A stretch of 64,000 nucleotides of DNA from the NCBI RefSeq assembly GCF_030700245.1, contig NZ_JAUYZI010000019.1, positions 1 through 64,000 on the forward strand, written 5' to 3'. A program made the translations under genes and the position numbers. Numbering within the stretch: the stretch's first letter is position 1; the number at the start of each line of letters is the position of its first letter. A model generated the notes under the pieces. It was not told the origin of the DNA, did not search any database, and worked only from the letters and a program-made list of their open reading frames with translations. The DNA comes from Methylobacterium amylolyticum. Lineage in GTDB: Bacteria; Pseudomonadota; Alphaproteobacteria; Rhizobiales; Beijerinckiaceae. Shown piece after piece: positions 16,256-25,129 of the stretch.

Positions 16256-16405
16256 CGTTCCATCCTTCGGTTGCGCGTGTCGCTGGGCCTGAGGGGGACA
16301 TTACGGATCGGCCCCCGTTACGAACGATCGCCCCGCCCGATCGGTGCCCTCAAAGCCCGCCGCCGGCTTCGCGTGGGTGTCGCGGCGGCGAGAATCGGGT
16401 CGGAA

Positions 16406-17113
16406 TCAGGGCGTCCCGGCCTCGGGGGCGATGGCATCGACGAGCCGCCCGCGCTGGGCGTCGAGCGGGAAGCGGAGGGTGCAGCGCAGCCCGTCGGGCT
16501 CGAAGGCCAGCGCGGTGCGCGCCCCAAGGTCGTCGCACAGGGTCCGCTCCAGCACCTCGCGCCCGAAGCCGCGGCGCTCCGGCTCGCGCAGGCCCGTTCC
16601 GCCCACTTCCTTCCAGACCAGGGTGACCACCGGTCCCGCGCCCTCCACGGCGACCGACCAAGCCACCGCGACGCGGCCGCCCGGCTCGCCGAGCGTGCCG
16701 TGCTCGATCGCGTTGCTGGCCAATTCGTGCAGCGCCAGCGCCAGGGTCTGCGCCGGCCTCGGCCGCAGCCGCACGGTCGGACCGGAGATCGCCGCCCGGT
16801 CGCCCTCGCGCACGAGATGGAACAGCAACTCGTCCGACACGAGGCTGTGCAGGTCGGCCTCGCCGAAGGTGCCGAGCGTGCTGCGCGCCCGACCGATCGC
16901 GTCGAGCCGTCCCTCCAGGTGGGCGACGTAGCCGTCGAGGTCCACGGCGCTCGTCGCCGACCGGCGCAGCACCGCCCGCAGCATCGCGATCGTGTCGCGC
17001 AGTCCGTGGCGCAGCCCGTCCGTCTGGCCCGACGCGTCGAGCAGGCGGCGCAGCCGGGCGTTGTCCGCCTCCAGGTGGGCGATGCGGTCTGTTGGATCGG
17101 CGGATTCGGTCAT
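16406..17113 (-). CDS. HWE-family histidine kinase lacking a sensor domain
   Basis: A 235-residue protein: a short coiled coil (IAHLEADNARLRRLLDA), then a His-containing segment DGLRHGLRDTIAMLRAVLRR corresponding to the phospho-acceptor box. The HWE-type ATPase follows, with N-box LALALHELASNAIEHGTL and the WxE-like LVWKEVGG, ending with the G-box GFGREVLERTL. PAS, GAF and receiver domains are absent, so input must come from a partner. The usual HRVKN of the family is HGLRD here. It lies 46 bases after the Crp/Fnr gene on the same strand, an arrangement that suggests joint expression. Confidence 0.84.
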   Translation of the reverse strand: MTESADPTDRIAHLEADNARLRRLLDASGQTDGLRHGLRDTIAMLRAVLRRSATSAVDLDGYVAHLEGRLDAIGRARSTLGTFGEADLHSLVSDELLFHLVREGDRAAISGPTVRLRPRPAQTLALALHELASNAIEHGTLGEPGGRVAVAWSVAVEGAGPVVTLVWKEVGGTGLREPERRGFGREVLERTLCDDLGARTALAFEPDGLRCTLRFPLDAQRGRLVDAIAPEAGTP

Positions 17114-17159
17114 GGAAATGGTCCTCTGCCCCGGGCGGCGCGCGCCGCCCCGGGACCGG

Positions 17160-17885
17160 TCACCGATCGACCGCGTGCTCGGTGAGATGCAGGTAGGCGG
17201 GATCGAACAGCGCCAGCTCGCGCAGGCGGGCGGGGTCGTGGATGGTCAGCCGCCGCCGCTCCAGGGTGATCAGGTTCTCGGCGCGCAGGTCGTGCAGGAC
17301 GCGGTTGGTGTGCACAGCCGTCTGACCGAGCACGTCGGCGAGATCGACCTGGGTCAGCGGCATCGGGTACGTGTTCCCCGCAGCGAGGCCGACCGTCGCG
17401 AGGCGGACGTGCAGCTCGCAGAACAGGTGGGCCATCCGCTCGATCGCCGAGCGGCGCCCGAGGCTGACCGAGCCCTCGCGCTGGACGGCGGCGGTGATCA
17501 GCGTTTCGCGGCGGAACGCCTCCTGCAACGGCGGGCTGCGCGCTTCGAGGTCGAGGAAGGCCGGCCCCGGGATGCGGGCGAGCGTGACGGTGGTGAGGGC
17601 GGTGATGGCGTGATCGCGCCTGTCGAGCAGGAAGACGTGCGGGTCGCAGCAATCGCCGGGCAGGAGCAGCGCGACGATCTGCCGGCGACCGTCCGCGAGC
17701 TGCCGGTAGCGGCCGGCCCAGCCGTCGAGGATGACGAATACGGCCGTGGGATCATCCCCCTCCTCGACGATGTCGGTCCGGGCCGCGACGGTCCGCGTCG
17801 GTCCGAGGGCGGCGGCGAGCCACAGGTGGTCGGCGTCGGAGAGACGGACGAAGTGTTCCAGCTTGCGTGCCAGCGGGTTGTCCAC
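17160..17885 (-). CDS. Crp/Fnr-family transcriptional regulator
   Basis: A 241-residue protein with an N-terminal cyclic-nucleotide-type beta-roll (ARTDIVEEGDDPTAVFVILDG, RQIVALLLPGDCCDPHVFLLD) and a C-terminal winged helix (MPLTQVDLADVLGQTAVHTNRVLHDLRAENLI). The start is a GTG at 17883-17885. It lacks the N-terminal Cys cluster of oxygen-sensing FNR, so it is not an iron-sulfur sensor. This subgroup, common in Methylobacterium, often sits with HWE kinases as here. The ligand is unknown. Confidence 0.88.
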   Translation of the reverse strand: MDNPLARKLEHFVRLSDADHLWLAAALGPTRTVAARTDIVEEGDDPTAVFVILDGWAGRYRQLADGRRQIVALLLPGDCCDPHVFLLDRRDHAITALTTVTLARIPGPAFLDLEARSPPLQEAFRRETLITAAVQREGSVSLGRRSAIERMAHLFCELHVRLATVGLAAGNTYPMPLTQVDLADVLGQTAVHTNRVLHDLRAENLITLERRRLTIHDPARLRELALFDPAYLHLTEHAVDR

Positions 17886-18134
17886 GCCGCGTTCCCCCGA
17901 TCGTTCACCGGGGGGCGAGGCTACCGTCGGGTCGCGGAGCCGCCTCTAACCTGGGTTACCCTCGCCCCGGGCCGGTCGCCTCGCACACGGGATGCGGCGG
18001 CGGACGGCGCATCGGCACGCCCCCGGGCGTCGGCCGAGCCCTCCGCGTATCGACCGCGTATGGCCGGAGATGCACGCATCCCGCGGCGGGGCATCGCCCC
18101 GCGCAAACCCCGGCCGCGTCTCAGGAATGTGGGA

Positions 18135-18208
18135 TGGAGCGGGTGAAGGGAATCGAACCCTCGTATTCAGCTTGGAAGGCTGCTGCTCTACCATTGAGCT
18201 ACACCCGC
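18135..18208 (-). tRNA. tRNA-Gly, anticodon UCC
   Basis: Read on the minus strand it has a GCGGGTG acceptor arm pairing with CACCCGC, a GCTC/GAGC D stem, the anticodon loop CTTCCAA (anticodon TCC), the T arm GAGGGTTCGATTCCC and an encoded CCA end. Length is 74 with CCA. It decodes GGA/GGG Gly codons. Confidence 0.96.
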
Positions 18209-18250
18209 GCGGCCGGAGCGTTAGCACGGCGGCCGCGCGCTGAGAAGGCG

Positions 18251-19096
18251 TCAGGCCGCGAGTCCGAGGGCGGCGCGGGCCTCCGCCGGGCTGGCCGTCC
18301 GGCGACCGTGCCGGGCCACCGACTCGGCGGCCAACCGCACGAGTTCGGCGTTGCTCGCCGCGAGGCGATCCCGGCTGATCCGGATGTTGTCCTCCAGCCC
18401 GGTTCGCACCGCATCGGCCCCGCGCGCGAGCGCCCAGTCCATGACCACCGCTTGGTTGCGGCCGATCCCGGCCGCCGTCCACGTCGCCCGCGGCAGCACC
18501 CGCCGGCACTCGGCGAGCAGCAGGTCGAGCAGGTGTTCATCCGCCGGCATCGCGTTCTGTACGCCCATCACGAACTGCACGTGCGGGCGCTCGTCCATCA
18601 GCCCGGCCTCGATCAGCCGCCGGGCACCGTGCAGGTGCGACAGGTCGAAGATCTCGATCTCGGGGCGCACGCCGTGGCGCTGCATCTGCGTGGCGAGGTC
18701 GGTCACCAGCGCGGCCGGGTTCTCGTAGACGATCGTCGGGAAGTTGACCGAGCCGGTGGACAGCGAGGCCATGTCCGGCCGGTGCTGGAGGGACAGGCCG
18801 CGGGCGGACGGATCGCGCCCGCGCCCGCCGGTGGAGAACTGGACGATCATGCCAGGGCAGTGCTTGCGCAACCCCTCCTGCACGGCGGCGAACCTGTCCG
18901 GGTCGGAGGAGGGCGACTCGTCGTCGTTGCGCACGTGGATGTGGCACAGCGTGGCGCCGGCTTCGAACGCCTCCTGGCTCGATTCGACCTGCTCGGCCAC
19001 CGTCACCGGCAGGGCCGGGTTGTCCGCCTTGCGCGGCACCGACCCGGTGATCGCCACCGCGATCACCACGGGCGCCGCTGAACCGCCTTCCGCCAT
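18251..19096 (-). CDS. BKACE-family beta-keto acid cleavage enzyme (3-keto-5-aminohexanoate cleavage-like)
   Basis: A 281-residue TIM-barrel enzyme that cleaves beta-keto acids with acetyl-CoA, using a metal ion. Family landmarks are VIAVAITGSVPRK at the start, the metal-binding HIH in GATLCHIHVRND, FSTGGRG, EIEIFDLSHL, and the C-terminal IGRNQ and VRTGLEDNI. The substrate cannot be told from sequence; the founding member acts on 3-keto-5-aminohexanoate in lysine fermentation. I chose the ATG at 19094-19096 because GGGAGGT lies just upstream. It is read divergently from aroQ. Confidence 0.9.
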   Translation of the reverse strand: MAEGGSAAPVVIAVAITGSVPRKADNPALPVTVAEQVESSQEAFEAGATLCHIHVRNDDESPSSDPDRFAAVQEGLRKHCPGMIVQFSTGGRGRDPSARGLSLQHRPDMASLSTGSVNFPTIVYENPAALVTDLATQMQRHGVRPEIEIFDLSHLHGARRLIEAGLMDERPHVQFVMGVQNAMPADEHLLDLLLAECRRVLPRATWTAAGIGRNQAVVMDWALARGADAVRTGLEDNIRISRDRLAASNAELVRLAAESVARHGRRTASPAEARAALGLAA

Positions 19097-19225
19097 CGTC
19101 ACCTCCCGCATCGCTCCGCCCCGACCCGGTGATAGCGCCCGGGCCGCCGAATCTGAACCGGTTCGGCGGGCTTGAGTCCGGGCCGGGCTTGACGCACCTC
19201 TCGATCCGTTCCGCGGAGCGATGCG

Positions 19226-19690
19226 ATGGACGACACCGTGCTGGTCCTGAACGGGCCGAACCTCAACCTGCTGGGCAAGCGCCAGCCGGAGATCTACGGG
19301 CGCGAGACCCTGGCCGATGTCGAGGCTTTGTGCCGGGAGACCGCCGCGGGCCTCGGGTTGCGCGCCGAGTGCCGTCAGAGCAACGCCGAGCACGTGCTGA
19401 TCGAGGCGATCCACGCCTTCCGGGTCGGCACGGCCGGCATCGTGATCAACGCGGGCGCCTACACCCACACCTCGGTGGCGATCCTCGACGCGCTCAACGC
19501 CTGCGAGGTGCCGGTGATCGAGTGCCACATCTCGAACGTCCACCGCCGCGAGGCCTTCCGCCACCACTCCTACGTCTCGCTCGCCGCGACCGCGGTGCTG
19601 GCGGGCTTCGGCACCCACGGCTACGCGCTGGCGATCCGCCATCTCGCCCGGCTCCGCGCCCGGGCGGGACAGGCGGGCGGCGAGGGTTGA
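19226..19690 (+). CDS. aroQ: 3-dehydroquinate dehydratase, type II
   Basis: A 154-residue enzyme converting 3-dehydroquinate to 3-dehydroshikimate in the shikimate pathway. It opens [20 protein letters not shown], with the catalytic Tyr at residue 24. It carries [24 protein letters not shown], the active-site His at 101 in IECHISN, and [12 protein letters not shown]. Full-length for the family, which forms dodecamers. It is followed after 64 bases by pyrE, though the pathways are unrelated. Confidence 0.97.
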   Translation: MDDTVLVLNGPNLNLLGKRQPEIYGRETLADVEALCRETAAGLGLRAECRQSNAEHVLIEAIHAFRVGTAGIVINAGAYTHTSVAILDALNACEVPVIECHISNVHRREAFRHHSYVSLAATAVLAGFGTHGYALAIRHLARLRARAGQAGGEG

Positions 19691-19754
19691 CGCTCAAGCC
19701 CCCAGGGCGGAGGAGAGCACGAGGATCCCACTGCCCGCGGGAGCGCGCCGCCGC

Positions 19755-20453
19755 ATGACCACCTTCCTGCCGATCGACCGGACGCTGATCGCCCGCGAGG
19801 CGGCCAAGATGTTCCTGGAGATCAAGGCCGTCCACTTCTACGACGGCGAGCCGTTCAAGTTCACCTCCGGCTGGGCGAGCCCGGTCTACATCGATTGCCG
19901 CAAGATCATCTCGTTCCCGCGGCTGCGCTCGACGCTGATCGACTTCGCCGCCTCGACCATCGTGCGCGAGATCGGCTACGAGTCGCTGACCCACATCGCC
20001 GGCGGCGAGACCGCGGGCATCCCGTTCGCCGCCTGGATCGCCGACCGGCTGTCCCTGCCGATGCAGTACGTGCGCAAGAAGCCGAAGGGCTTCGGCCGCA
20101 ACGCCCAGATCGAGGGCGAGGTAGTAGCGGGCGCCAAGACCCTGCTGGTCGAGGATCTCGCCACCGACGGGCGCAGCAAGGTCAATTTCTGCCAGGCGCT
20201 GCGGGATGCGGGCGCCGACGTCGACCACTGCTTCGTGCTGTTCTACTACGACATCTTCCCCGACAGCGCGGCGCTGATGCAGGAGATCGGCATCAAGCTG
20301 CACTTTCTCACCACGTGGTGGGACGTGCTCGCGGTCGCCAAGGAGGCCGGGACGTTCGATCCCAACACCCTGCGCGAGGTCGAGAGCTTCCTCAACGATC
20401 CGGCAAGCTGGTCGGCGGCGCACGGCGGCATCTCCGCCTTCGGGCAGGCTTGA
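19755..20453 (+). CDS. pyrE: Orotate phosphoribosyltransferase
   Basis: A 232-residue type I phosphoribosyltransferase that joins orotate to PRPP in UMP synthesis. Motifs are [15 protein letters not shown] (substrate pocket), [14 protein letters not shown]-like at about 85-97, the basic [19 protein letters not shown] loop, and the PRPP-binding [15 protein letters not shown]. The C-terminal [15 protein letters not shown] extension is typical of the alphaproteobacterial form. It lies 3 bases before pyrC, so the two are surely one operon. Confidence 0.96.
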   Translation: MTTFLPIDRTLIAREAAKMFLEIKAVHFYDGEPFKFTSGWASPVYIDCRKIISFPRLRSTLIDFAASTIVREIGYESLTHIAGGETAGIPFAAWIADRLSLPMQYVRKKPKGFGRNAQIEGEVVAGAKTLLVEDLATDGRSKVNFCQALRDAGADVDHCFVLFYYDIFPDSAALMQEIGIKLHFLTTWWDVLAVAKEAGTFDPNTLREVESFLNDPASWSAAHGGISAFGQA

Positions 20454-20456
20454 GCG

Positions 20457-21545
20457 ATGGGCGTGGTCGAACTCTTCCCCGAGGCGGCGGCTGACAAGGC
20501 TGCTGCCAAACCGGACCGCCTCGTCATCCGCCGGCCGGACGACTGGCACATCCACCTGCGCGACGGCGCGATGCTGCGGGCGGTGCTGCCCTACACCGCG
20601 GCGCAGTTCGCCCGCGGCATCATCATGCCGAACCTCGTGCCGCCGGTGACGAATGTGGACGCGGCCTCTGCCTACCGCGCGCGGATCCTGGCGGCGCTGC
20701 CCGACGGCGTGCCCTTCACGCCGCTGATGACCTGCTACCTCACCGACGCCACGAGCCCCGACGAGATCGAGCGCGGGTTCGCGGAGCGGGTCTGGATCGC
20801 GGCCAAGCTCTACCCGGCCGGCGCCACCACCAACTCGCACGCGGGCGTGACGGATCTGGCGAAGATCGCGCCGGTGCTGGAGCGGATGGAGCGGATCGGC
20901 ATGCCGCTCCTGATCCACGGCGAGGTCACCGACCCGGAGGTCGACATCTTCGACCGCGAGGCGGTGTTCATGGAGCAGAAACTCCTGCCGCTGCTCGCGC
21001 GCCACCAGGGCCTCAAAGTGACGGTCGAGCACGCGACCACCGCCGAGATCCTCGACGTGGTCCGCGCCCATGCCCCCCGCGTTGCGGCGACGATCACGCC
21101 CCATCACCTCGTCATCAACCGCACCCACATCTTCCAGGGGGGCCTGCGCCCGCACCTCTACTGCCTGCCGGTGGCCAAGCGCGAGCGGCACCGGCTGGCG
21201 CTGCGCAAGGCCGCGACCTCGGGCGAGGACTGCTTCTTCCTCGGCACCGACACCGCCCCCCACGTCCGGGGCGCCAAGGAGGCGTCGTGCGGCTGCGCCG
21301 GGGTGTTCTGCGGACCGACCGCCCTCCAGACCTACGTGCAGGTCTTCCACGAGGAGGGCGCGCTGGAGAACTTCGAGGCGTTCGCCTCGCTCAACGGCCC
21401 CCGCTTCCACGGGCTGGAGCCGAACGCCGACACCGTGACCCTGGAACGGCGCGAAAACCGCGTCGCCGAGAGCGTGGCGGTGGACGAGACCGCCGTCGTC
21501 GTGTTCCGCGGCGACGAGACCCTACCCTGGGGCATCGGAGGCTGA
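20457..21545 (+). CDS. pyrC: Dihydroorotase, type II
   Basis: A 362-residue amidohydrolase catalysing ring closure of carbamoyl-aspartate to dihydroorotate. The metal-binding HxH is H31/H33 in DDWHIHLRDGAML. The carboxylated Lys lies in WIAAKLYPAGATTNS, further His ligands are in LLIHGEV and TVEHATT, and the catalytic Asp is in FLGTDTAPH. Class II (homodimeric, E. coli PyrC-like) by length and motifs. It is tightly spaced with pyrE upstream and the amidase gene downstream (4 bases). Confidence 0.97.
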   Translation: MGVVELFPEAAADKAAAKPDRLVIRRPDDWHIHLRDGAMLRAVLPYTAAQFARGIIMPNLVPPVTNVDAASAYRARILAALPDGVPFTPLMTCYLTDATSPDEIERGFAERVWIAAKLYPAGATTNSHAGVTDLAKIAPVLERMERIGMPLLIHGEVTDPEVDIFDREAVFMEQKLLPLLARHQGLKVTVEHATTAEILDVVRAHAPRVAATITPHHLVINRTHIFQGGLRPHLYCLPVAKRERHRLALRKAATSGEDCFFLGTDTAPHVRGAKEASCGCAGVFCGPTALQTYVQVFHEEGALENFEAFASLNGPRFHGLEPNADTVTLERRENRVAESVAVDETAVVVFRGDETLPWGIGG

Positions 21546-21549
21546 TGCG

Positions 21550-22992
21550 ATGGCGGACGCGGCGGACGGGATCACCGAACTCAGCGCGGTGCAGCTCGCC
21601 GCCGCGATCCGCGGCCGGGGCGTGTCCTGCGTCGAGGTGATGCGGGCCTACCTGGGGCGCATCCACCGTCACAACCCCACCTACAACGCGATCGTCGGGC
21701 TGCGCGACGACGGCGACCTGCTCCGCGAGGCGGCGGAGCGGGACGCGGCGCTCGCCCGCGGCGACACGGTCGGGCCGCTGCACGGCTTCCCGCTGGCGGT
21801 GAAGGATCTCGACCCGGTCCGCGGCCTGCCGTTCACGCAAGGGACGCCGATCTTCTCGGACCGGATCGCCGAGACCGACTCGATCATGGTCGCGCGCCTG
21901 CGCGCCGCCGGCGCGGTGTTCACCGGCAAATCGATGGTCCCGGAATTCGGCCTGGGTTCCCATACCTTCAACCCGGTCCACGGCGTCACCGCCAACGCCT
22001 ACGATCCGGGCAGGAGCGCGGGCGGGTCGAGCGGCGGGTCCGCGGTCTCGGTAGCGCTGCGGATGCAGCCGGTCGCCGATGGCAGCGACCACGCGGGCTC
22101 GCTGCGCAACCCGCCGGCCTTCAACAACCTCTTCGGCCTGCGCCCGGCCTGGGGCCGCATCCCGGCGCAGGCCCCGGACGTGTTCAGCCCCGGCCTCGGC
22201 GTGCTCGGCGCCGTCGGCCGCAGCCCCGCCGATATCGGCCTGATGCTCTCCGTCATCGCCGGCTACGACCCGCGCGCGCCGAATTCCATCCGGCAGGACC
22301 CGGCCGGCTTCGCGGGCCCTCTGGAGCGCGACGTCCGCGGCACCCGGATCGCGTGGCTCGGGGATCTCGGCGGGGCGATCCCGTTCGAGCCCGGGGTGCT
22401 CGACCTCGGCCGATCGGCGCTGGCGACGTTGACCGACATCGGCTGCACGGTCGACGAGATCGCGCCCGACCTCGACGTGGAAGGGATGTGGCGGGACTGG
22501 CTGGTGCTGCGCGCGCTGACCGTCGCCGCGGCCCTGCGCCCCCTCTACGATGTGCCGGCCCACCGGGCGCGGATGAAGCCCGAGGCGGTGTGGGAGGCCG
22601 AGCGCGGCCTCGCGCTCACCGCCGACCAAATCACCGCCGCGCAGGAGGGCCGCACCCGCTGGTACGAGGCCCTGCGCCGACTGATGGAGACCTACGACTT
22701 CCTGGTGATGCCGAGCGCGCAGGTCTTCCCCTTCGACAAGGGGATCCGCTGGCCGGAGACGGTCGGCGGGCGGGCGATGGACACCTATCACCGCTGGATG
22801 CAGATCGTGCTCCCGGCGACGATGGCCGGCCTGCCGGCGCTCAACGTGCCGGCGGGCTTCAACGCGGTAGGTCTGCCGACCGGCATCCAGATCGTCGGCC
22901 GGAACCACGGCGAACTCGCTTGCCTGCAACTCGGCGCCGCCTACGACGCGGCGAGCGGCTGGGTGCGGCGGCGGGCACCGCCCCTGACGTGA
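21550..22992 (+). CDS. Amidase-signature-family hydrolase
   Basis: A 480-residue member of the Ser-cis-Ser-Lys amidase family. The catalytic Lys lies in LAVKDLD at about residue 84, the cis-Ser in GRSAGGSSGGSAV, and the nucleophile Ser in DGSDHAGSLRNPP at about residue 182. The nucleophile loop has HA where most members have TG. The family covers many amide substrates, and the specificity cannot be read from sequence. It is the third gene of a tight run with pyrE and pyrC, so a link with pyrimidine or ureide degradation is conceivable but not shown. Confidence 0.88.
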   Translation: MADAADGITELSAVQLAAAIRGRGVSCVEVMRAYLGRIHRHNPTYNAIVGLRDDGDLLREAAERDAALARGDTVGPLHGFPLAVKDLDPVRGLPFTQGTPIFSDRIAETDSIMVARLRAAGAVFTGKSMVPEFGLGSHTFNPVHGVTANAYDPGRSAGGSSGGSAVSVALRMQPVADGSDHAGSLRNPPAFNNLFGLRPAWGRIPAQAPDVFSPGLGVLGAVGRSPADIGLMLSVIAGYDPRAPNSIRQDPAGFAGPLERDVRGTRIAWLGDLGGAIPFEPGVLDLGRSALATLTDIGCTVDEIAPDLDVEGMWRDWLVLRALTVAAALRPLYDVPAHRARMKPEAVWEAERGLALTADQITAAQEGRTRWYEALRRLMETYDFLVMPSAQVFPFDKGIRWPETVGGRAMDTYHRWMQIVLPATMAGLPALNVPAGFNAVGLPTGIQIVGRNHGELACLQLGAAYDAASGWVRRRAPPLT

Positions 22993-23019
22993 GGGCGGGA
23001 CTGACCCGCATCGCGATCG

Positions 23020-23048
23020 TTGACGGTCCCGACCGCGTTCGATATGAG
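23020..23048 (+). promoter_or_regulatory. Sigma-70-like promoter of the ilvIH leader
   Basis: TTGACG at 23020-23025 and TATGAG at 23043-23048, separated by 17 bases. Transcription from about 23055 would give a leader of roughly 220 bases before the ilvI start, containing the leader peptide and attenuator. Confidence 0.6.
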
Positions 23049-23126
23049 CCGGACACTTCGCGCGACTCGATCGTCAGGATCGACCGGATCCGGCAGGGTC
23101 GCCGCGAATGGCGGTACGAGCATCCG

Positions 23127-23177
23127 ATGCGCGCGGGTCTTATTGTAGCGGTGGCGTCACCGACGGGGCGGCCTTAA
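23127..23177 (+). CDS. ilvIH leader peptide
   Basis: A 16-residue frame, MRAGLIVAVASPTGRP, ending TAA at 23175-23177, about 30 bases before an intrinsic terminator. Residues 5-9 are Leu-Ile-Val-Ala-Val and are encoded CTT ATT GTA GCG GTG. CTT, ATT and GTA are rare in this GC-rich genome, so ribosomes would stall when charged Leu, Ile or Val tRNA is scarce. This is the classical design for attenuation of branched-chain biosynthesis and is reported for ilv operons in alphaproteobacteria. The ribosome site (GAG 6 bases upstream) is modest. Confidence 0.72.
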   Translation: MRAGLIVAVASPTGRP

Positions 23178-23207
23178 GGGGCCGCGATCCGGGCGGTGGC
23201 GCATGCA

Positions 23208-23230
23208 GGGTCCCTCCGGGGCCCTTTTTT
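23208..23230 (+). terminator. Attenuator terminator upstream of ilvI
   Basis: Stem GGGTCCC (23208-23214) with GGGGCCC (23218-23224, one G-U pair), a 3-base loop and six T (23225-23230), 47 bases before the ilvI ATG. An upstream hairpin (GCGGCC near 23168 with GGCCGC near 23180) overlaps the end of the leader peptide. AAGGGGCC at about 23176-23183 could alternatively pair with GGCCCTTT of the terminator arm, giving an anti-terminator. Confidence 0.8.
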
Positions 23231-23277
23231 GTTGCCCGCGGGACACGTGCGTTCGAGGAGAGGCGAGGGAGACGGGC

Positions 23278-25053
23278 ATGGGCGGCGAGGTCATGACCGG
23301 GGCCGAGATGGTCATCCGGGCATTCCAGGATCAGGGCGTGGACACGCTGTTCGGGTATCCGGGCGGCGCGGTGCTGCCGATCTACGACGTGCTGTTCCAC
23401 CAGAACCACGTGAAGCACATCCTCGTGCGCCACGAGCAGGGCGCCGTCCACGCGGCGGAGGGCTACGCGCGCTCCTCCGGCAAGGTCGGCTGCGTCCTCG
23501 TCACCTCGGGCCCGGGCGCCACGAACATCGTCACCGGCCTGACCGACGCGATGCTCGATTCGATCCCGCTCGTCTGCATCACCGGGCAGGTGCCCACCCA
23601 CCTGATCGGCACCGACGCGTTCCAGGAATGCGACACGGTCGGCATCACCCGGCACTGCACGAAGCACAACTACCTCGTGAAGTCGATCGACGAGCTGCCG
23701 CGCATCCTGCACGAGGCGTTCTACGTCGCCTCGAACGGCCGGCCGGGCCCGGTCGTGGTCGACCTGCCCAAGGACATCCAGTTCGCCACCGGCCTGTACG
23801 CGCGCCCGTCCTCGTCGGAGCACAAGACCTACCGCCCGGCGGTGAAGGGCGACGCCGACCGGATCCGCGCCGCGGTCGAGCTGATGGCCACCGCCCGGCG
23901 CCCGATCTTCTACACCGGCGGCGGCGTCATCAACTCCGGGCCGGAAGCGTCCCGTCTCCTGCGCGAGCTGGTCGCCGAGACCGGCTTCCCGGTCACCTCC
24001 ACCCTGATGGGGCTGGGGGCGTTCCCGGGCTCGGACGAGCGGTTCCTCGGCATGCTCGGCATGCACGGGACCTACGAGGCCAACCTCGCGATGCACGAGT
24101 GCGACGTGATGGTCTGCGTCGGCGCGCGCTTCGACGACCGCATCACCGGCCGGCTCGACGCGTTCTCGCCGTTCTCGAAGAAGATCCACATCGACGTGGA
24201 CGCCTCCTCGATCAACAAGGTGGTCAAGGCCGATATCGGCATCGTCGGCGATTGCGGCTCGGTGCTCGCCGACATGCTGGCGGCGTGGCAGGCCCTGCCA
24301 GAGCGGCCGGAGAAGTCGAACCTCGACCCGTGGTTCCAGAAGATCGCCGCGTGGCGGGCCCGCGACTGCCTCGCCTACTGGCCGTCGGGGACGATCATCA
24401 AGCCGCAATACGCGGTCCAGCGACTCTACGAGGCGTGCAAGAACCGTAAGACGTTCATCACCACCGAGGTCGGCCAGCACCAGATGTGGGCGGCGCAGTA
24501 CTTCAAGTACGAGGAGCCGAACCGCTGGATGACGTCCGGCGGCCTCGGCACCATGGGCTACGGCCTGCCCGCCGCGATCGGCACGCAGCTCGCCAACCCG
24601 GACGGGCTGGTGATCGACATCGCCGGCGAGGCGTCCATCCTGATGAACATCCAGGAGCTGTCCACCGCGGTGCAGTACCGCCTCCCGGTCAAGGTGTTCA
24701 TCCTCAACAACGAGTACATGGGCATGGTCCGGCAGTGGCAGGAGCTGCTGCACGGCTCGCGCTACTCGCAGAGCTATTCGGAGAGCCTGCCGGACTTCGT
24801 GAAGCTCGCCGACGCCTACGGCGCCAAGGGCATGCGCTGCGAGAAGCCGGGCGACCTCGACGCGGCCATCGCCGAGATGATCGCCTACGACGGCCCGGTG
24901 ATCTTCGACTGCGTGGTCGACAAGACCGAGAACTGCTTCCCGATGATCCCCTCGGGCAAGGCGCACAACGAGATGCTCCTGTCCGACTACCTCGGTGAGA
25001 CCGGCGTCGAACTCGGCGACGCGATCTCCGAGGAAGGCAAGGTGCTGGTGTAG
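23278..25053 (+). CDS. ilvI: Acetolactate synthase, large (catalytic) subunit
   Basis: A 591-residue thiamine-diphosphate enzyme making acetolactate or acetohydroxybutyrate from pyruvate, the first common step to Val, Leu and Ile. Landmarks are the catalytic Glu in LVRHEQGAVHAAEGYAR, TSGPGATNIVTG, FQECDTVGITRHCTKHN, and the C-terminal TPP site IDIAGEASILMNIQEL ending LNNEYMGMVRQWQ. The TPP motif reads GEA instead of the common GDG, so Glu would take the Mg-binding position. I chose the ATG at 23278 (GVDTLFGYPGGAV follows), not the upstream one, which lies within the attenuator. Acts with IlvH. Confidence 0.97.
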   Translation: MGGEVMTGAEMVIRAFQDQGVDTLFGYPGGAVLPIYDVLFHQNHVKHILVRHEQGAVHAAEGYARSSGKVGCVLVTSGPGATNIVTGLTDAMLDSIPLVCITGQVPTHLIGTDAFQECDTVGITRHCTKHNYLVKSIDELPRILHEAFYVASNGRPGPVVVDLPKDIQFATGLYARPSSSEHKTYRPAVKGDADRIRAAVELMATARRPIFYTGGGVINSGPEASRLLRELVAETGFPVTSTLMGLGAFPGSDERFLGMLGMHGTYEANLAMHECDVMVCVGARFDDRITGRLDAFSPFSKKIHIDVDASSINKVVKADIGIVGDCGSVLADMLAAWQALPERPEKSNLDPWFQKIAAWRARDCLAYWPSGTIIKPQYAVQRLYEACKNRKTFITTEVGQHQMWAAQYFKYEEPNRWMTSGGLGTMGYGLPAAIGTQLANPDGLVIDIAGEASILMNIQELSTAVQYRLPVKVFILNNEYMGMVRQWQELLHGSRYSQSYSESLPDFVKLADAYGAKGMRCEKPGDLDAAIAEMIAYDGPVIFDCVVDKTENCFPMIPSGKAHNEMLLSDYLGETGVELGDAISEEGKVLV

Positions 25054-25129
25054 TTTTCTGGCGGGCCGGCGCCGCGGACAGGCGTCGGCAGCCGGTAGCT
25101 GGGATTGGACGACGAGGACTCTGGGCTCG

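Noticed and set aside
22353-23177. A 274-codon plus-strand frame ending at the ilv leader
   Set aside because: It is a shadow of the amidase gene. Only its last 17 codons matter, as the separate leader peptide.
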